This document shows positions 35,132 to 42,880 of a stretch of 64,000 nt of DNA, one piece after another. Position 1 is the stretch's first letter, and every line of letters begins with the position of its first letter. A model generated the notes under the pieces. It was not told the DNA's origin. It made no database searches and was given only the letters and a program-made list of their open reading frames with translations. The DNA is from Alphaproteobacteria bacterium (GTDB lineage: Bacteria > Pseudomonadota > Alphaproteobacteria > Rhodobacterales > Rhodobacteraceae), in assembly GCA_009908505.1 (NCBI GenBank), contig JAAAPD010000003.1, forward strand, positions 62,001 to 126,000. The letters run 5' to 3'. The translations under genes and the position numbers were made by a program.

Positions 35132-35791
35132 TCAGCGGTTGCGTTGGCCGCGCGCCATCAGGCGCGTCATCTGCGCGGCGATCTGGCCCTGGCTGCGCTG
35201 GAACCCGGCCACGTCGGGGGTCTGGATGTTCATGGTGACATTGACGGCTCCGCCGCCCTGGGCGCGCACACCAAGCCGCCCGTCATGGCCGCGGGTCAGG
35301 GGCATGATGGCCTCTGGGCCCGCTTCGCCCATCAGCCCGGTGCCGCCACGCATGGGAAAGGGTGTCGGCCCGCTCACAACGCCGCCGCGGGCAAAGGGCA
35401 TCACGCGCCCCTCGGAAATCGCGCCCCCCTTGGCAAAGGGCATCATCCCCGAAACCAGCGAATTCACGCCATCGGCCAAAAGCCCACCGAAATGGTCCGT
35501 CACCGGCCGCATGGCATTGTTGTAGACGGTCTTCGACATGGCCTCGGCCACCGTCGACAGCGCATCCGACAGTTTCATCCCGTCGAAGACGAGCCCGTCA
35601 AAGGCCCGCCGCAACCCGCCGGAAAAGCCGCGTTCCAGGTTACCCAGATCGCGTGTCGTCTCGGTCAGCGCCGATTGGGTGCGGCGCAGCTGCCCCTCGA
35701 AGGCATCCGTCAGCGTTGTGACCGATCCAAGGGTCTGTTCCAGCACCCTGGCCTCGGTTTCGAAGTCGTCCAGTCCTTCAATCTCGTCCAT
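35132..35791 (-). CDS. GTA g11: tail tape measure protein
   Basis: Tape measure protein of 219 residues, which sets the length of the tail; the short protein fits the short GTA tail. It has an N-terminal helical region (ETEARVLEQTLGSVTTLTDAF and on), the lambda-type GFSGGLRRAFDGLVFDG, and a glycine-rich middle with MPFAKGGAI and MPFARGGVV repeats. AAGGAG lies six bases before the ATG at 35791. It overlaps the end of g10.1 by 14 bases. Confidence 0.9.
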   Translation of the reverse strand: MDEIEGLDDFETEARVLEQTLGSVTTLTDAFEGQLRRTQSALTETTRDLGNLERGFSGGLRRAFDGLVFDGMKLSDALSTVAEAMSKTVYNNAMRPVTDHFGGLLADGVNSLVSGMMPFAKGGAISEGRVMPFARGGVVSGPTPFPMRGGTGLMGEAGPEAIMPLTRGHDGRLGVRAQGGGAVNVTMNIQTPDVAGFQRSQGQIAAQMTRLMARGQRNR

Positions 35792-35972
35792 CTCTTGCTC
35801 CTTCATCCGGGAAGGCCCGGCTCAATTCCTCAAGGCGCTGGCGGGCCATCGGCGCCGCCGCCTTGTCCGCGCCCAGCATCAGCCACAGCTCGGCTGGGGT
35901 CAGCGCCCAGAACTCAACCGGGCGCAGGCCCAACCCGCCGATCCCCGCGCGCATCAATGCCGCCCAGTCCAT
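35778..35972 (-). CDS. GTA g10.1: tail assembly chaperone
   Basis: A 64-residue chaperone-like protein (MDWAALMRAGIGGLGLRPVE start, then LTPAELWLMLGA), matching the small rcc01693-type tail assembly chaperones. In long-tailed phages such proteins coat the tape measure protein during assembly. The longer open frame that extends to 36095 is a shadow of g10. It ends inside the g11 start, suggesting coupled translation. Confidence 0.88.
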   Translation of the reverse strand: MDWAALMRAGIGGLGLRPVEFWALTPAELWLMLGADKAAAPMARQRLEELSRAFPDEGARDGRD

Positions 35973-35976
35973 CGCG

Positions 35977-36291
35977 CTAGTCCGGCACGGCGAAGGCGCG
36001 GGCCAGCAGTTCGGCGGCCACCTGTGCGGCACGCACGACCCCGCCCTCGATCTCGGCGCGGACCAGGTCACCGGGCCCGCCCTGCCAGCCGCCACCGCGC
36101 AGACCGGCCACGATCAGGGCCAGCACGTCGCCGCCGGAATAGCGCCCCTCGTCGAAGCGGCGCACCAGGTCGGGCAAGTCCTCGCCGCCCAGGGAATGCT
36201 CCAGCTCGGCCAGCGCCCCAAGGGTCAGCTTGCAGACATGGGTCTGCCCATCGATCACCAGCGCCACCTCGCCTGCCTGCGGGTTCACCAT
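35977..36291 (-). CDS. GTA g10: gene transfer agent family protein
   Basis: A 104-residue tail assembly protein (start MVNPQAGEVALVIDGQTHV, then LTLGALAELEHSLG and LVRAEIEGGVVRAAQVAAELL). Its fold resembles chaperones encoded before the tape measure in many phages. The ATG at 36291 overlaps the g9 stop (TGATG); a GTG one codon earlier is an alternative. It is followed four bases later by g10.1. Confidence 0.88.
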   Translation of the reverse strand: MVNPQAGEVALVIDGQTHVCKLTLGALAELEHSLGGEDLPDLVRRFDEGRYSGGDVLALIVAGLRGGGWQGGPGDLVRAEIEGGVVRAAQVAAELLARAFAVPD

Positions 36292-36707
36292 CACGGCAGC
36301 GGCGTGAAATCGACCGCCCCGGCCGAGGCCAGCGACAGCTCGTAGGTGGCTTCGCCGTCATGGCTGCCGGCATATTCGATCGCGCCCACCTGGAACGGCC
36401 CCTCGACCGTGCCGAAGCCGGGGATGATCAACTGGAAATCAGGCGTTTCGCCATCGAAGAAGATCTGGCGCACGCGTTCATCGGTGTCCGCGTCGCGGAA
36501 CACGCCCGAGCCGCTGATCGAGGCGGATTTCATCCCCGCCCCGCCCAGCAATTCGCGCCAGCCGCCGGTGCTTTCGATGCTGGTCACATCGACGCTTTCG
36601 GAATTGAAGGCGATGCGCGTGGCGCGCAGGCCCGCCGCCGTCTGGAACTGGCCGTCGCCGGTCATGTCGATCTTGATGAGAAGGTCCTTGCCGTTCTGAG
36701 CTGCCAT
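36291..36707 (-). CDS. GTA g9: major tail tube protein (TP901-1 type)
   Basis: Tail tube protein of 138 residues. The N-terminal MAAQNGKDLLIKI and the middle TRIAFNSESVDVTSIESTGGWRELL are diagnostic for the phage major tail protein family, and the C-terminal ATYELSLASAGAVDF closes the fold. GGAG precedes the ATG at 36707. Stacked hexamers of this protein form the tail through which DNA moves. Confidence 0.93.
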   Translation of the reverse strand: MAAQNGKDLLIKIDMTGDGQFQTAAGLRATRIAFNSESVDVTSIESTGGWRELLGGAGMKSASISGSGVFRDADTDERVRQIFFDGETPDFQLIIPGFGTVEGPFQVGAIEYAGSHDGEATYELSLASAGAVDFTPLP

Positions 36708-36733
36708 TTGTCTTACTCCAATGGTGTTGAGGG

Positions 36734-37144
36734 TCAGTCGTCGTCCACGCGGGCGCGGAAGGTCAGGTCGATGCGGCGCTCGTCGCCGGGGCTGACCCGC
36801 ACCGCCTTGGCGCGGCGGAATCGCAGCGATACCAGCCGCCCCCGGGTCAGCGTCAGCGGAGCATCGACCAGCGCATCGGACACGGCGGCGGCCACTGCCT
36901 TGGCGCTGGCGAAACCGGCACTGTCGGTCACGACTGAAACGGTGAAATCGTGCCGGGCGCCATGGCCGGTCTGGTCCGAGGCGTCGCTGGCCCGTTCGGG
37001 ACCGAGCGCGATATAAAGCGACGGCACCGTGCCCGCGGGCAGCGCGTCGTAGATGTCAGTGCCCACCAGCGCGGTCACATCCGCATCGTCAGAGAGCGCC
37101 TGGAAAACGGCCGTCTGCAGGGCGGTGGAAACGGCATAGCTCAT
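36734..37144 (-). CDS. GTA g8: tail terminator (DUF3168)
   Basis: A 136-residue protein that caps the tail tube below the neck. The start MSYAVSTALQTAVFQAL and the segment DIYDALPAGTVPSLYIALG are typical of DUF3168. The longer frame to 37375 is a shadow of g7. Its ATG overlaps the g7 stop (ATGA). Confidence 0.92.
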   Translation of the reverse strand: MSYAVSTALQTAVFQALSDDADVTALVGTDIYDALPAGTVPSLYIALGPERASDASDQTGHGARHDFTVSVVTDSAGFASAKAVAAAVSDALVDAPLTLTRGRLVSLRFRRAKAVRVSPGDERRIDLTFRARVDDD

Positions 37145-37476
37145 GCGATCACCTCTTCCTCGGCATCGGCCACCAGGTAGCGGCCGTCGGTGTCGTCCTC
37201 GCTGACCGCGAGGATGCGAAACACCCGTGTTCCCTCGCGAAAGCGTTGATCGGGCTGCGGCCGCGACGGCGCGCCCATCGGCGCGGCGCGCAGCGTGATA
37301 CGATAGCGCACGCGGCTCAGCGGCATGGCGGCACCGGCGGTCTCGCGGCCCGTGCGGGCCTCGATATGGGCCCAAAGCGTGCCCAGCGATTGCCAGGCCG
37401 TCTCGAACCCCCCGGCGCCGTCGGCGACGCGCATCGGCGCCTCGAGCGCCAGTTTTCTGTTCAGACGAATGGTCAT
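37141..37476 (-). CDS. GTA g7: head-tail stopper (head-closure protein)
   Basis: A 111-residue neck protein of the phage head-tail joining family (MTIRLNRKLALEAPMRVAD, FETAWQSLGTLWAHIEARTGRE, FREGTRVFRILAVSEDD). It closes the filled head and joins it to the tail. It overlaps g8 by four bases and its start overlaps the last base of g6. Confidence 0.92.
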   Translation of the reverse strand: MTIRLNRKLALEAPMRVADGAGGFETAWQSLGTLWAHIEARTGRETAGAAMPLSRVRYRITLRAAPMGAPSRPQPDQRFREGTRVFRILAVSEDDTDGRYLVADAEEEVIA

Positions 37477-38072
37477 TACACCACCCCCCGGCCCAGGCGC
37501 AGGCTGCGATAGCGTTCGATCAGGGCGGTGACACCAAATGGCATGCAGCCCCCGCCGAACTGGGTTTCGTGGCGGTATTCGTAGTAGTGCGCGGCCAGCA
37601 GCATCACCGCCTGTTGCAGGTCGCTGGGCAGGTCGGACCAGTCCGGACCGAACCCGGCCAGAAACCGCACCCGCACTGACCCCGCCTGCGGGATCGCCGG
37701 CAGTTCGCTGCCCGCCGCCACTAGCGCCGGGCGCTGCATGTCCGGGCGCAGGCGCCAGGCAGAGGCCGCCACGGGATGTTCCTGCCCGGTCCGGTCCAGC
37801 AGGACCACCTCGGCCACGGCGCTGACCGGGGCCACGGACAGCGGCTGTTGGCCCGGTTCGGCCCAGGCCGACAGCGTCAGCGCGAAATCGCGCTCGATCA
37901 GCACTTTCGAGGTGCGCGCCTCGATCGCGGCCATGGCCGAACGCAGGAACCCTTCCAGCAGCCCGTCCTGCAAGCCGTCATCGGAAAAGCCCGACCCAAG
38001 GCGCAGGTGCTCTTTGAACAAACCCACCGGAAGGGCGCTTTGCGGCACCGTGGTCTCTTCGATCAACATCAT
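37476..38072 (-). CDS. GTA g6: head-tail connector (adaptor)
   Basis: A 198-residue adaptor that binds the portal (phiE125 gp8-type). Typical blocks are HLRLGSGFSDDGLQDGLLEGF, SAMAAIEARTSKVLIERDF and VMLLAAHYYEYRHET. GGAGA lies six bases before the ATG at 38072 (a second ATG follows directly). A 169-base spacer with strong RNA structure separates it from the capsid gene. Confidence 0.92.
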   Translation of the reverse strand: MMLIEETTVPQSALPVGLFKEHLRLGSGFSDDGLQDGLLEGFLRSAMAAIEARTSKVLIERDFALTLSAWAEPGQQPLSVAPVSAVAEVVLLDRTGQEHPVAASAWRLRPDMQRPALVAAGSELPAIPQAGSVRVRFLAGFGPDWSDLPSDLQQAVMLLAAHYYEYRHETQFGGGCMPFGVTALIERYRSLRLGRGVV

Positions 38073-38113
38073 CAGCTTTCTCCGAAAACGGCTTGTCGTT
38101 TCTGTGGTTTAGT

Positions 38114-38201
38114 GCCCGGGCGCAGGCCCCCCGCATCGCTCGGACGGAAGGAAGCAGCTGGACAACACGGGGGGTGCCCCGCGCCGTGCCTGCGCCCGGG
38201 C
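38114..38201. other. Nested inverted-repeat RNA element in the g5-g6 spacer
   Basis: GCCCGGGCGCAGGC (38114-38127) and GCCTGCGCCCGGGC (38188-38201) are perfect 14 bp complements that close an 88-base element. Inside, CCCCCCG (38127-38133) pairs with CGGGGGG (38168-38174). On the plus strand the apical part reads GGACGGAAGGAAGCAGC, of which GGAAGGAAGCAGC is identical to the domain IV tip of bacterial 4.5S (SRP) RNA. The size suits small SRP RNA, but the conserved 5' side of that tip is missing and no plus-strand promoter is seen. It may instead act in the minus-strand GTA message. Confidence 0.5.
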
Positions 38202-38229
38202 CGGGGGGCGGCTTCATCTCCGCCCCCCG
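38202..38229 (-). terminator. Strong hairpin directly after the capsid gene g5
   Basis: CGGGGGGCGG (38202-38211) pairs perfectly with CCGCCCCCCG (38220-38229) around an eight-base loop, 12 bases after the g5 stop. There is no T tract on the minus strand, so mRNA 3'-end protection or processing that favours capsid over downstream genes is more likely than full termination. Confidence 0.5.
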
Positions 38230-38241
38230 TCCTGTCAGGCC

Positions 38242-39435
38242 TTAGGACAGGCCGAACTTCAGCAGCTTGATCGCGGCGTAGTCGCTGATCGCACCGCCCA
38301 CCCGTTTGGTGGCGTAGAACAGCACGTGCGGCTTGGCGCTGAACGGGTCCCGCAGCACGCGCAGGTCCGGACGTTCGGCGATGGTGTAGCCAGATCCGAA
38401 ATCGCCGAACGCGATCGCCGTTGCATCGGTCCCGATATCGGGCATGTCCTCGGCCACCAGCACCGGGTAGCCCATCAGGCGCGCCGGCTCGCCCGCGGTC
38501 AGGCCATCGGACCACAGGAAGCGACCGTCATTGTCCTTGAGCTTGCGCACCGCGCCGGCGGTCTTGGAATTCATCACGAAGGTGCCGTTGGCGCGGTATT
38601 CGGCACCCAGCGCATAGACCAGGTCAATGATCGCATCGGCGGGATTGGCCGCATCGAAGCCCCCGTCGGCGCCGGTGGCGACATAGCCCAAGCTGCCCCA
38701 GCTCCAGCTGTCGTTGTCCACGCTGGACGCGGTCAGAAAGCCCTCGGGCTTGTCGATCCCGTCACCGCCCACGAAGGCCGCGGCCTCGGAGCGGGCGAAC
38801 TTGTCTGCGATGCGGGTGGACAACCAGCCCTCGATGTCGAAGGCGCTGTCATCCAGCAGGCGCTGGCTGGCCTTGGGCAGGGCCGACAGCTCGTGCAGGG
38901 GGATGCTGATGCGGTCGATCTGGGGCGTGCCGGTCTCGGTCGCCGGGTCGGTTTCCGTGGCCCAGCCCGCGCCCATGTCGGCATGATCGACCAGCAGGTC
39001 ATAGGACGTGGCCTCGACCTGCACGACATTGGCGATGGCCCGGATCGACGCGGTCGAGGACAGCGTCGCGCGGATCATGTCCGAGGTCTGCGGATCGACA
39101 AGGTAGCCACCATCGGCGGCGACGGCACCGGACATGGCCTTGCCCTCGACTTCGAGGCTGCGCAGCCCGTCATCGTCGCCCGACCGCAGATAGGCGGCAA
39201 AGGCCTTCTGATGGGGCGCCTCTTCGGTGGCGGCGGTGGCCAGGGCCGGGCGGCCTCCGGCGATCATGGATTTGCGGTCAAGCTTGGTCATGCGTTTGTC
39301 CTGTTCCTGAAGCTTCTGGTGAATGTCGTTCGAAAAGGCCCGGAAATCGGTCATGAACCCGGCCATGGCCGTTTTCAGTTCCCCGGCCGGAGACATGTCT
39401 TCCCCGGCCCGAGCCTTCGTGTCGGGATTGCTCAT
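38242..39435 (-). CDS. GTA g5: HK97-type major capsid protein
   Basis: Capsid protein of 397 residues. An N-terminal helical delta region (about 1-100, with QEQDKRMTKLDRKS) is expected to be removed by the g4 protease; the mature HK97 fold follows (GGYLVDPQTSDMI, LPKASQRLLDDSAFDIEGW, FVMNSKTAGAVRKLKD and the C-terminal YAAIKLLKFG). AAGGAA precedes the ATG at 39435. The most abundant particle protein; strong hairpins lie just downstream. Confidence 0.95.
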   Translation of the reverse strand: MSNPDTKARAGEDMSPAGELKTAMAGFMTDFRAFSNDIHQKLQEQDKRMTKLDRKSMIAGGRPALATAATEEAPHQKAFAAYLRSGDDDGLRSLEVEGKAMSGAVAADGGYLVDPQTSDMIRATLSSTASIRAIANVVQVEATSYDLLVDHADMGAGWATETDPATETGTPQIDRISIPLHELSALPKASQRLLDDSAFDIEGWLSTRIADKFARSEAAAFVGGDGIDKPEGFLTASSVDNDSWSWGSLGYVATGADGGFDAANPADAIIDLVYALGAEYRANGTFVMNSKTAGAVRKLKDNDGRFLWSDGLTAGEPARLMGYPVLVAEDMPDIGTDATAIAFGDFGSGYTIAERPDLRVLRDPFSAKPHVLFYATKRVGGAISDYAAIKLLKFGLS

Positions 39436-39473
39436 CTGTATGTTCCTTCAGATAAGTGGTTGAAACGCCGGGC

Positions 39474-40013
39474 CTATTTCGGGACCAGCAGGCGGCGCGC
39501 ATCGTTGAACACGTTCGCCAGTTCACGCATGACCCGGGCTTCGGGATCATCCCCCTTGGCCCCGACCCGCGCATCGGGAAGCATCGGGAACGTCACCAGC
39601 GACACCTCCCAAAGCTCCAGCTCGGACAAGAGGCGTCCGCCCTTGTCATTCTTGGTGGCACGCAGCGTGCGGTATCCGATGGACAACCCGTCGATCGCCC
39701 CCGCCTCGATCAGCGCGGCGGCCTCGCGGCCCTTCTCCACGTCGCGCAGGATGCGGCCCTTGACCCAAAGGCCGCGATCATCCTCGCGCACCTCGTCCCA
39801 GACACCGATGGGCTGGGCGGGGTCGTGCTGCCACAGCATCTTGACCCGCGCGCCCTTCCTCTCGCGCCGCTCCAGCGACCGGCCATAAGCGCCGCGCTCG
39901 ACGACATCGCCGCCCTGGTCGGCGGCCCCGAAAAGCGAGGCATAGCCCGCCACCTCGGCACCATCGACCACCAACTGCGCGTCCAGCCCGATGAATTTGT
40001 GTTCCAGGTTCAT
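39474..40013 (-). CDS. GTA g4: HK97-type prohead protease
   Basis: A 179-residue serine protease that matures the prohead. Typical family blocks are GYASLFGAADQGGDVVERGAY, the catalytic His in MLWQHDPAQPIG and the catalytic Ser in IDGLSIGYRT, with LWEVSLVTFPM after it. AGGAG lies before the ATG at 40013. It acts on the capsid protein encoded next. Confidence 0.94.
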   Translation of the reverse strand: MNLEHKFIGLDAQLVVDGAEVAGYASLFGAADQGGDVVERGAYGRSLERRERKGARVKMLWQHDPAQPIGVWDEVREDDRGLWVKGRILRDVEKGREAAALIEAGAIDGLSIGYRTLRATKNDKGGRLLSELELWEVSLVTFPMLPDARVGAKGDDPEARVMRELANVFNDARRLLVPK

Positions 40014-40025
40014 GCCTTTCTCCTC

Positions 40026-40253
40026 TCAATGGGCCGTGGCCAGCAGCGACTGTGCCGCTTGCGCCAGGATCACCCCCACCACACCGAAAACCGTCAGCCA
40101 AAGGCGGCGTTCAAGCCGGTGCATCATGTCCTCGATCTTGCCCAGCTGCGTGTGCAGTTGGCTGAATTGCAGCGCCGCCAGCCGTTCCTGCGCCTCGATG
40201 CGCATGGCGGGGGCGCAGTCGAAGGCCTCGCGCGGGAAGGGGCGGTCATCCAT
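40026..40253 (-). CDS. GTA g3.5: small membrane-anchored GTA protein
   Basis: A 75-residue protein of unknown role found at this place in Rhodobacterales GTA clusters. It has an acidic and helical N-terminal part (MDDRPFPREAFDCAPAM, then LHTQLGKIEDMMHRLERR) and one C-terminal membrane helix (LWLTVFGVVGVILAQAAQSLL). Its ATG lies inside the end of g3 (8-base overlap), and g4 follows 12 bases later. Confidence 0.85.
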   Translation of the reverse strand: MDDRPFPREAFDCAPAMRIEAQERLAALQFSQLHTQLGKIEDMMHRLERRLWLTVFGVVGVILAQAAQSLLATAH

Positions 40254-41433
40254 CCCCCACCTCCAGCGGCGGCAGGCCCAGAAGACGGCGCTTTTCCGCA
40301 TCGGTCAGGAAATCCGCAGCCCCGATCCGCGCCCATTGCGCCTCGCGTTCACTGGCCAAGGCCGGGACCTGGTCGAGATCGGGGCGCAAGGACACCTCCT
40401 CGCCCACGAAATCACCCAGCCAATCCGACAGTGCCCCGGTCACCCGCGTGGCCAGCGGCAGCACGGTCAGACGATAGAAGGCGCGGTTGGCCTCTTGATA
40501 GTTGGCATATGTGGCATCGCCGGGGATCCCGAGCAGCATCGGCGGCACGCCGAAGGCGATGGCGATCTCGCGCGCGGCGGCCTCCTTGGTTTTCTGGAAT
40601 TCCATGTCCGAAGGCGAAAAGCCCATCGGTTTCCAATCCAGCCCGCCCTCCAGCAGCATCGGCCGGCCCGCGTTGCGGGCGCCCTGGTGCTGGGTCTCCA
40701 TTTCCAGCAGAAGGCGGTCATATTGATCGGGGCTCAACTGTCCCTGCCCGTCCGTGCCGGCATAGACGATTGCCCCCGAGGGCCGCGCGGCATTGTCCAG
40801 CAGCGCCTTGGACCAGCGGCTGGCCGCGTTATGCACATCCACCGCGTTGGCGGCGGCCTGCATCGCGGACAGGCCGTAATGATCGTCCTGGGGGTGAAAG
40901 CTCCGGACATGGCAGATCGGGCTTGGGCCCTCGCCGACGTGAAAGCGGTGCTTGCGCCCGCCGACCGTGTAGTCATAGGCGACCGGCCAGCCATCCGCCC
41001 CCGGCACCAGGGCCATGCGGTCGGACCGCAGGACATGCAGTTCCGCCGGAACGCCCCCGGCACCGCCCACGGCCTCGACATAGCCGTTGCCGGTCAGCAG
41101 AAGCTGCCCGATCAGCGCCTCGACCAGCTCGGCCCGGCCTTGCGCGCCATTGGGGCGGCGGACCAAATCCAGCACCGGGTGGCTGTCATAGCGGCGCTCG
41201 TGGTCCTGCAACACCAACGGCAGTGCCGCCACGGCCTCGGCGATCATCTTGACGGTGCGGAACCCGATCGGGTTCGCGGCAAAGCCGGTCTTTGTCAGGG
41301 TCACGCTGTCGCGCGCGCTCCAGGTAACGCGTCCGGCACTGCCCCAGGCCGCCACCCGGCCCGTGGCCGAGGCCTTGGCCTCGGGGGCGCCGGTCCCGGC
41401 ATCGGCCTCACCACGTTTCAGAAAGTCGAACAT
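40246..41433 (-). CDS. GTA g3: portal protein (HK97 type)
   Basis: Dodecameric portal ring at the packaging vertex, 395 residues. Recognisable blocks are GRVTWSARDSVTLTKTGFAANP, HPVLDLVRRPNGAQGR, GLSAMQAAANAVDVHNAASRW and AFGVPPMLLGIPGDATYANYQEA (residues about 320-340). AGGAG lies before the ATG at 41433. Normally it follows g2 directly; here a glycosyltransferase gene lies between them. Confidence 0.94.
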   Translation of the reverse strand: MFDFLKRGEADAGTGAPEAKASATGRVAAWGSAGRVTWSARDSVTLTKTGFAANPIGFRTVKMIAEAVAALPLVLQDHERRYDSHPVLDLVRRPNGAQGRAELVEALIGQLLLTGNGYVEAVGGAGGVPAELHVLRSDRMALVPGADGWPVAYDYTVGGRKHRFHVGEGPSPICHVRSFHPQDDHYGLSAMQAAANAVDVHNAASRWSKALLDNAARPSGAIVYAGTDGQGQLSPDQYDRLLLEMETQHQGARNAGRPMLLEGGLDWKPMGFSPSDMEFQKTKEAAAREIAIAFGVPPMLLGIPGDATYANYQEANRAFYRLTVLPLATRVTGALSDWLGDFVGEEVSLRPDLDQVPALASEREAQWARIGAADFLTDAEKRRLLGLPPLEVGDG

Positions 41434-41558
41434 TCAAATCTCCTCGATCCGCCACGGTCTTGCGGTTCAACGAGGAACACTGTCGGGGAAAGTCTTGAAC
41501 GGGTGGGAAATGCACCGTTCGCCGCGCGCGCAACGGCCCTGAACACCTGGTAGAGTGG

Positions 41559-42803
41559 CTAGCGGCCCCGCGACACGGTCAGCAGCGCCAGCCCGAACAT
41601 GGCGCAAAGACTTACCGCGCCAAGGCTCATCAGCCAGGCGGGATCGGCCCGCCCGGCCATCAGCATGGCCTGTACGGGCAGCGATACGGCCGCGACGGCC
41701 AAGACCAGTGCCGGGACAGCCACCCGGCGCGGAAGATGCCAAAGCACCCCCGGAAGCAGGAAAAGCGGCCCGATCAGGTAGTGGTTCCAGGCCAGTGGAC
41801 CGCAAAGGATGACCAACGCCCAAAGCGCCATCAGCCGCGGATAGACCGGCGCCCTTGCCTCGCGCGTTGCACGCCAGGTCAAGACCAGCCCAAGGATCAG
41901 GACAGACATGGCCACCAGCCCGCCCCAACCGTCGGATTCGACAACCGCAAAGGCCGCCCCATCCATGCCCGACCCGAAGCCACCGGACCGAACCGCACCC
42001 CAGCGGGCGATCACCCCTTCCAGCCCGAAGTTCAAAGGCGTGATCACCATATGCGCCGAGGCGCGTTGAAGCTGTTCCCAGAAGGCGATGTGCAACGGCA
42101 GCCCAGCAACGGCCAGGCTAAGCAACAGCAGCGCGAGGCCCGTGGCGGCCGCGACCCCGGCCGCGCGCCAGTGCCGGTCCATCAGGAAAATCGCGGCCAG
42201 GACGGCCGGGGTGATCTTGATCGCCGCCGCGACGCCCAGCGCGACCCCCGCCATGCGCCACGCCCCGGCCTTGTAGCGTTCGAAGGCCAGCAGAATCAGG
42301 AAGGTCACGGTGATCTGCGGCTGGTTGTGCCAGAACGCGGTCAGGAAGGGCGTGCTGACCGCCGCGATCACCGCGGCTATGACCACCCAGGCCCAAAGAG
42401 GCGCCGCGTCGGGCGCCGCGATCCGGCGGGCCAAAAGGATCGAGCACAGGAAAAACCCGATTTGCACGATCAGGACAAGGTTATAGAAGGCGATGGGGTC
42501 CATCCGCACCGCAAGGGGCGCAAGTATCACCGCCCAGAGCGGCGCATAGACGAATGGCAGAACGTTTTCCTCTCCATGTCCCAGCCGGGCGGCCGTGGTC
42601 TGCCAGTCTGGCGAGGCTACGGCACCGAAAAACTCGTTCGGCGCGAGGTAGATCAAGCCGGTCTCGCCCAGACCGTAGGACCGGGCCGCGAAATAGAGCG
42701 CGCTGAGGTCTGGATGCCAGCTGTTGCCGAAGCCGATCCAGATGGCCAAGGCGCTTGCCAGGGCGATCGCACCTACGATCACAATCTCGGTTCCGCGCGG
42801 CAT
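41559..42803 (-). CDS. GT87-type (DUF2029) polytopic glycosyltransferase inside the GTA cluster
   Basis: A 414-residue integral membrane protein with about ten hydrophobic helices. The segments WHPDLSALYFAARSYG near the start, PFVYAPLWAVILAPLA, FWHNQPQITVTFLIL, and AIKITPAVLAAIFLMDRHWRA match the GT87 family (DUF2029), whose members use polyprenyl-phosphate sugars to glycosylate lipids or polysaccharides on the outer face of the inner membrane. It stands between terminase g2 and portal g3 on the same strand, with about 125 bases before g3. A homologous gene is not part of the R. capsulatus cluster. The longer upstream frame is a shadow of g2. Role in GTA biology is unknown; modification of surface glycans is a guess. 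Confidence 0.82.
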   Translation of the reverse strand: MPRGTEIVIVGAIALASALAIWIGFGNSWHPDLSALYFAARSYGLGETGLIYLAPNEFFGAVASPDWQTTAARLGHGEENVLPFVYAPLWAVILAPLAVRMDPIAFYNLVLIVQIGFFLCSILLARRIAAPDAAPLWAWVVIAAVIAAVSTPFLTAFWHNQPQITVTFLILLAFERYKAGAWRMAGVALGVAAAIKITPAVLAAIFLMDRHWRAAGVAAATGLALLLLSLAVAGLPLHIAFWEQLQRASAHMVITPLNFGLEGVIARWGAVRSGGFGSGMDGAAFAVVESDGWGGLVAMSVLILGLVLTWRATREARAPVYPRLMALWALVILCGPLAWNHYLIGPLFLLPGVLWHLPRRVAVPALVLAVAAVSLPVQAMLMAGRADPAWLMSLGAVSLCAMFGLALLTVSRGR

Positions 42804-42840
42804 CGGCTCTGCCTCGTTATCGTCCGCTCCTGGCGGTATC

Positions 42841-42862
42841 ACACCAGCCGCAGAGCTGGTGT
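42841..42862 (-). terminator. Hairpin between g2 and the glycosyltransferase gene
   Basis: ACACCAGC (42841-42848) and GCTGGTGT (42855-42862) pair perfectly around six bases, 18 bases after the g2 stop and 38 bases before the glycosyltransferase start. There is no T tract; it may reduce read-through or protect the g2 message end. Confidence 0.4.
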
Positions 42863-42880
42863 CAAGACGGCGCGACCGGA

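Noticed and set aside
36295-37375. Extended reading frames for g8, g10 and g10.1
   Set aside because: The extra N-terminal parts are alternate frames of the upstream tail genes; coupled starts at 37144, 36291 and 35972 give normal protein lengths.
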